Shown here in pieces: positions 1-64,000 of a stretch of DNA of 64,000 bases. Origin of the DNA: Mastigias papua (Eukaryota > Cnidaria > Scyphozoa > Rhizostomeae > Mastigiidae); assembly GCA_964019165.1 (NCBI GenBank), contig OZ025268.1, positions 15,274,359 to 15,338,358 of the forward strand. The letters are read 5' to 3'. A model generated the notes under the pieces. It was given only the letters and a program-made list of their open reading frames with translations, was not told the DNA's origin and did not search any database. Made by a program: the position numbers and the translations under genes. Position 1 is the stretch's first letter. Every line of letters begins with the position of its first letter.

Positions 1-1569
1 AATACAACAGCAAAGGGAACTATCTAAGCATAAATAACTAGATCAAGAGTAAATGAATTAGCAACAGAGTGCGTTAGAACAGAAGATGTAGAGCTTCTTC
101 CGATTTGAGCTGATAACTGCTTATGACTGTATCTACAGTTAAAAAGGAGCTGTCGCTACAAGTCAAAGCAGCTACAGAAAGAGATGAGATGCTTTTATAT
201 GTGTCCCGTGATATTTTTTGCTTAGGATAAAAATTTGAGAGGTTGGCATTTCTCGCCAAAGCAATCTGAATTACATGGCACACAAGAGAAGGGTTGAGCT
301 ACGAACGAGCGCAGTGACATAAGCAACGACCATATGATATTTCGTTCAAACATTCATCCAAGAAAAGATCAATACTAACTTTTATGAGGTGGTCAAACGA
401 TCAAAAAAAAAGTTAGACGAAAATATATAACACTGAATATAGAGTACTGCATTTATGAAGTGAAAGTATAGGCATTTCAAGCCAAATTTTGCAAAATTCT
501 GAAAATGTCTTTGTGATGGAGCACTCGTCTTAGCAAGTATATGAGTCATTTGAACCTAGGAGACGTTATCTTCTGGGCAATGATAGGATTTCGCAGGAAA
601 ATTAAGGTGTATAAATTTGAACTGAACATCACTCTGTTCTCTAGCTATTCACGGCAATAGTCTTCATTACAAACAGGAAACAAAGTCAGTAAAATTAAGT
701 TCTGCAATCGGTGGTTCATGATGTAGGTTTTGCTCATGGATGAATGATCTATGCTCGCCGCATCTCTTGATTGCAATTGCGCAACCCCAACCGGGACAAA
801 TTGGCAAAAAGATCTGGTCCTTCGTACCACTTTGGGAGGTCGAAACACAATAGCCTTCATAACCATGGGGTTCACGTTATCGGGAAAATTTATAAAAAAT
901 ACCAGGATATTGTATGTGGTGCTAGTTGCTACCTAAAATTAAATTTTAACGGAATTGTGAAAAGGCTTAGTAAGTTTCTATTTTTGTGGGAATCTCAGTA
1001 GAGATTTCCCATATATACATTGATGGAAGTGGTTAGGGCATGGTACAGGGGACAATTGGAACAGTGTTGAAAATGACAATGCGATACTCAATTGCGATTT
1101 GGAGTCTACAATCGAATTCAGAATTTGTCGAGAAGAATATAATTAATTAAGAGGTAACTGATGTATAACACGAAGGCAATATTTATCTCTCAGCACAAAT
1201 ATACCCAACCTTAAATATATAAATACTTGCCAAACAAGCCAAAAATTCCAAATTGTCATGAAAACAAAAAGCAGGGTCTAATAGTTAAAAGTTGCAAAAA
1301 TGGAAGTTAAACTACTAGAAAGAGAAAGTTAACAATTAAATAAGATACAGATTATCACTGGAAAATGGATAGCTGTAAAAAAGTGAGAAAATGGCTCGCT
1401 AATGAAAACAGTGATCATGCTTCACTACTACAGCATTTAACACTACTTGCAATAATAAAATAAAGGCTGTGTTCCTCTCAAAAGCCACTGTCACCGTATG
1501 CCTGAATCAATCATGCAGCTGTATGAACAAACTCTCAATTTTACTGGATAGCAAATACCATTTACTCAC
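1..1569. other. Left-edge stretch without an identified exon (PSMD11 intron 12)
   Basis: I looked on the minus strand for the next PSMD11 segments (LYDxLLEQNL, EPFSxVQI, QMILDKK) and found none. Small open frames at 74-283 and 645-875 show no family similarity that I recognise. The stretch is best read as part of a long intron. Confidence 0.5.
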
Positions 1570-17807
<16,238 letters not shown>

Positions 17808-18316
17808 TATACTACTTGCACATAAAGCAAGGAGTCCTATACGCATGCGTAATTTCAAAGTCAAACCCAAATCGAGGTCTATGGACCGCCACCACCTTTT
17901 CGATATTCCGTTGCCAGGCTTCCAAGAGAACGAGGTTCGTCGGTAAGAAACATTGCTCATTTGGCAATAAGGTCAAAGTTATTTTATGGCGGTTGACTTT
18001 AAATGCTCATTTCGACGTTGAAAGGAATATGATGATTATGGTAATATCTGCAAATTGATGTTTTGCATTTCTAGTACGCTAGGTATGACTACTTTGTTCA
18101 AAGTAAGCTGTAAATGCATAAATCTGATGTGTATGGCAAGTTAAGAAATTAGAATCCTATATTTCCCTCTACTGAATTTGGGAAGCTCACACCCCCGATA
18201 TTTTATTGTTTCAATTGATATTTCACACCATAAATGGGTGTCACAGGGTATTGAAAGCTGACAGGGCATGGTTTAATTGATTAATTTGAATTTCTTCAGT
18301 TATCATCATGATAATA

Positions 18317-18752
18317 TACACGCATTTTTTATAAGCAATTTCAACTCGGGCTCAGTACTAAAAATTGCTTAGCTGGAAGGCAAATTTGAGTACTCAAAAT
18401 TGCTTACCAATTGCTTAACTTTTTGTTCGTGTTTTTTGAAAATAGATTAGAAAAAGGTAAATATAGGGCCATATACATGTCAGAAGGCACAATAAATTAA
18501 AGATAAATAAAAAAAATTAACGATAGATTTTGTTTGCACTTTTTATTCATGAACACCAACTCAACCAAATGTAATATTTCTAATCAAGATAATAGCTCTT
18601 TCCAAAGTTAGTTGGCGATCTGCCCAAAGCTCCATTCACACATTTTTCAAATTGCTTAGCAGTCTTCAATCCAGTACTAAAATTGCTTAACTTTTTGCCT
18701 TGCCGAGTACTGCCTTGCTTATAAAGCAATTGCTTATAAAAAAATGCGTGTA
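18317..18752. mobile_element. TA-flanked MITE with ~24-bp terminal inverted repeats
   Basis: The left end TACACGCATTTTTTATAAGC is matched in inverse at the right end (GCTTATAAAAAAATGCGTGTA, one extra T). TA lies at both edges, consistent with a Tc1/mariner-type target site. The word AATTGCTTA recurs several times inside in both halves, making the element partly palindromic. It is non-coding. Confidence 0.7.
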
Positions 18753-18769
18753 ATGGTGAAGTAAAATTG

Positions 18770-19140
18770 TTGGCGGATGTGCAGTTTAGGGTAACAGCCA
18801 AATCGCCTTAAATTCTATATGACATTACTCCTTACAATGAAGAGAGTCGAAACAAATGATAAAAAGTGCGGTTCTACCTACCAATTACTTATTTACTCCT
18901 ATTTTTCCATCGATCAACATTGACATCCCTTTGTCCATTAAGAAACTTCCGCCCATTCTACAACTAACGCTAACCCTGACCCTTACCCTGCACAAAACCC
19001 TAACCCTGACCCTAACCCTAAGTACTTGGTAAGCAGTACCACACTTTTTATTGTCTGTTTCAACTCTCTTCATCATAAGGAGTAATTTCATATAGAATTT
19101 AAGGCAGTTTGGCTGTTACCCTAAACTGCACATCCGCCAA
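18770..19140. mobile_element. Foldback element with 115-bp arms around a telomere-like array
   Basis: Arms at 18770-18884 and 19026-19140 are inverted copies. The outer 30 bp are identical (TTGGCGGATGTGCAGTTTAG and onward on the left; its complement on the right), and the rest shows a handful of differences. The central segment carries the telomere-like array at 18961-19021. It abuts the MITE at 18317-18752. No coding capacity is seen. Confidence 0.75.
18961..19021. repeat. Interstitial telomere-like array (CCCTAA variants)
   Basis: About ten units of CCCTAA or variants CCCTGA and CCCTTA, for example AACCCTAACCCTGACCC. It sits in the loop of a foldback element, so it is more likely part of that element than a fused chromosome end. 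Confidence 0.85.
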
Positions 19141-21601
19141 ATTGTTCTACCGAGCATGCTGTTCGATACAGACTTTCTCAAGCCGAGAAAGCAACAGAAA
19201 AACTAAACTGGCTTTACTTTGACAGCCAGAAGTCAAGTGCACACTGAAAATGCACACCTGAAACCTATTTGATTCTTGCACACCGACCTTTTGCTCATGC
19301 ACCCCACTGCATTCCATACGCTTCATGCTATAAACATCTTTGATGTGATGAGACTATTGCTAATTTGCTGCTGGCATTATTTGGTGCACTTTCCCTATAC
19401 TTTTGCATATTGGTTTAAATTTGCATGAATATTTAGGAAGCAAGCACCAACATTTGCTATGATTTTTGTGATATCTAAAACGTCCAGTAGAAATCTTTGG
19501 GGGAGAACAGTTATTGAATGCAGCCCTACCACTCTAAATCACACAGAAAAAGGCTATACTCAACATGTGCATTTGCTGGTATTTTGCACTGTGCACACCA
19601 TACGTTTTGGAAAAACTGCCCACTTTCCATTGAAGCATAGTGTTGGAGAGTTGGGTTGTGCCCTTCTGAAAGGTAGGTACTTTTGACCCAAATCTTCACA
19701 TTGTTACAGAATAAGTCATATTCACAAAACTCGGTCAATAGCAATAAGACTAATAGGGAATAGTGGTGTATGTTAAGTAGGCACATGGCAGTTGAATGTA
19801 GGCTGTTGATAGGGGATAAAGTACTATACTGCCATAGGTTATTGCATCCATCATGGCAAAAGTTGGTAAGCATCAACATGTCATCATAGCTTAATTGGAC
19901 TGATTTGTTATAGATTAAACAACTTCATGAAGGTAATTTTCTATACTATGGCACTTATGCAACAGACATATCCTCTCATATCAAGGATGTGAGAAGAAAT
20001 TTGCAGAAGTAGTGTTTCACATTACTTTCTTAGTGATCCCTTTGGAGTGGGGTGGGAATATCTAACCAGAAAATGCAGGAGAGTTTATTTGCCACAAATT
20101 AGGGTGAAGACCCCATGCCCCCTCACAAAGGGTCTGGCTGTAGAGTATTTTATTTTAAATCATTTGAAGCCTTGGTAGGGTGAAGAAATGTGTGAAAAGA
20201 ATTGAACCTCTACAATTAGAGAAAGTTGTATAATTTGGTGTTATTGGCATTGTTTAGATTGTGATAGAAGAGGGGTGGAATTTTTAGCTCTTGTGTAAGT
20301 GACATGAATGTATGGTCTCTAGGGGTATGCACTTTTGTTCCTAATTTGTCCAAAATTCAGTGCACGCTGCTCTAGAAAATGAATTATGAATTTGATTAAC
20401 TGAATGGCAAGTATACAAAGATACTTATAGTTGGTACCTGCTGTGGCAACCAATTTTTTTCCTAAAAATCAATTCTTCCTTCTGAAGTAAAAACATCCCC
20501 TTCCCAGATTATTGTGTGATCTTTATCAAGAGATTCCATTGCAAGCCCTGGCCTATTTGTTTTCTATGCTGTAGATTATTCTATTGATTCTGGTTTTCTC
20601 ACCTGGGCAGTTGGTGACCATGTAGATTGACCTCCTTCCAAGGAATGTGATACACCATGCCACCATAGTCTACCTTCTATGATTAGCTTGCAGTTCACAG
20701 CTTCAGGCTTAAGTTTCTTAAAGCGTGTGCTTACTCTTAAAATCCAGAAGCCATAGCAAAATAAGCAGAATTCCCAGAAATTGAAAAGATACACACTTTG
20801 CAAATATTAGAATGGACACAACAAGAAAACACAATCATATTAGGAGCATTTGATCAAATATACTTAACCAAGTGTAAGTGATAAAGCTCCAGGCTAGTAT
20901 AAATTATTTATAAGGCTAGGATGATGACAAGCAGAGATCACTTCTTTAACTGTTTATTCAACATATCAATGGAATTTGGTAAAGTCCAGTCAGTTACATT
21001 CTGCCTGTGGCTCACCCATTTTAATGAAAACATTTCTACTCACACTTGAGGCTTCCTCTGGTAGTGTTGTGTTGTCCTTTCTCAAACTGCAAATGAAAGG
21101 CCCTTAGGGTGATCTAGCTTTTTAACTCCCTTGAGTGTACAAACAATGAAAATAAATAAATTACCATAAATGCAAAGGTTACTGATAAACTCCCTTGAGT
21201 ACTATAGTAGTTAGAAGCACAAGTAAACAAACGTTTTTTTACAATTAAATATATACCATATAGTTTATAAAGTACATAGTTGTCCCTATGCATAGGCAGT
21301 CTCTTTTGAGAGATTTAGATAGAAATTTCAAGTTTGCTGGCTATTGTTTTTTTTAAGTTTCACTTGCTGATGCATTGTTGAAAATGAGTTAGGAGATCAA
21401 TTTTGATATCTCTTTGCTCAACAAATCCTCCCTACAAGGTGATTTGTAAAAGCAATACTGTAAGGAGATTCTCTATATCTTTTTGCTTATAACATTTTTA
21501 TATGCACGTCAATGTTTTTTCTACTCAACAGATCTTTGGCAAAAATGCACCAATGATGTATAAAATGCGATTGTTAGCCATTCTTAGACCAATTGTTGAG
21601 G

Positions 21602-63963
<42,362 letters not shown>

Positions 63964-64000
63964 GTACTTGTACTATGGTTACTCTTATTCTTTTTGCACT

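Larger units (their letters stand above)
17808..21601. other. Spacer between divergent PSMD11 and dynein genes
   Basis: This 3.8-kb stretch separates the two start codons and must contain both promoters. I see no TATA box or other promoter motif I would defend. It holds a MITE (18317-18752) and a foldback element (18770-19140). Open frames at 19459-19879 and 20576-20803 have no recognisable similarity. Confidence 0.6.

Noticed and set aside
645..1001. Open frames on both strands near the left edge, considered as the PSMD11 C-terminus
   Set aside because: No match to the expected PCI-domain sequence, and no suitable splice sites and phase were found.
18885..19091. Open frame with Val-Arg repeats
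   Set aside because: It is a translation of the telomere-like array.

Overview
This is animal nuclear DNA. Both protein-coding genes are split into many small exons with GT-AG introns. The sequence is AT-rich and full of microsatellites, non-LTR retrotransposon fragments, a tRNA-like SINE and several families of inverted-repeat elements. A short array of vertebrate-type telomere repeat (CCCTAA) sits inside one element. An axonemal dynein means a lineage with cilia or flagella. The mix of repeats suggests a marine invertebrate (for example sponge, cnidarian or a basal bilaterian), but the sequence alone does not fix the phylum.

Layout. (1) From 17.8 kb leftward to about 1.6 kb, on the minus strand, lie the first 12 coding exons (about 318 codons) of PSMD11/Rpn6, a scaffold subunit of the 26S proteasome lid. 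Its C-terminal PCI part lies left of the window. Intron 1 holds a frameshifted LINE reverse transcriptase on the opposite strand. (2) From 17.8 to 21.6 kb is a gene-free spacer between two divergent genes. It contains a TA-flanked MITE and, right next to it, a 371-bp foldback element with 115-bp arms around a telomere-like array. (3) From about 21.6 kb to the right edge, on the plus strand, runs an axonemal dynein heavy chain. I traced about 33 exons covering the N-terminal tail, the linker, AAA1, AAA2 and the start of AAA3; the gene runs off the right edge. Its introns contain MITEs, a SINE, decayed LINEs, a foldback element with a second deleted copy, and a processed RPL13A pseudogene.

The two genes have no direct functional link: one serves protein turnover, the other ciliary motility. 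The most unusual biological feature is the AAA1 module of the dynein. It keeps a Walker A motif, but the Walker B glutamate position reads Asn, the usual sensor-1 segment (NPGYAGR in other dyneins) is not recognisable, and roughly 150 to 190 residues of unusual sequence are inserted. AAA1 is the main ATPase site in all motor-competent dyneins, so this heavy chain may be non-hydrolytic or work by an altered mechanism. Exon boundaries were placed by eye from splice motifs, reading phase and family similarity; junctions I could not reconcile are flagged.
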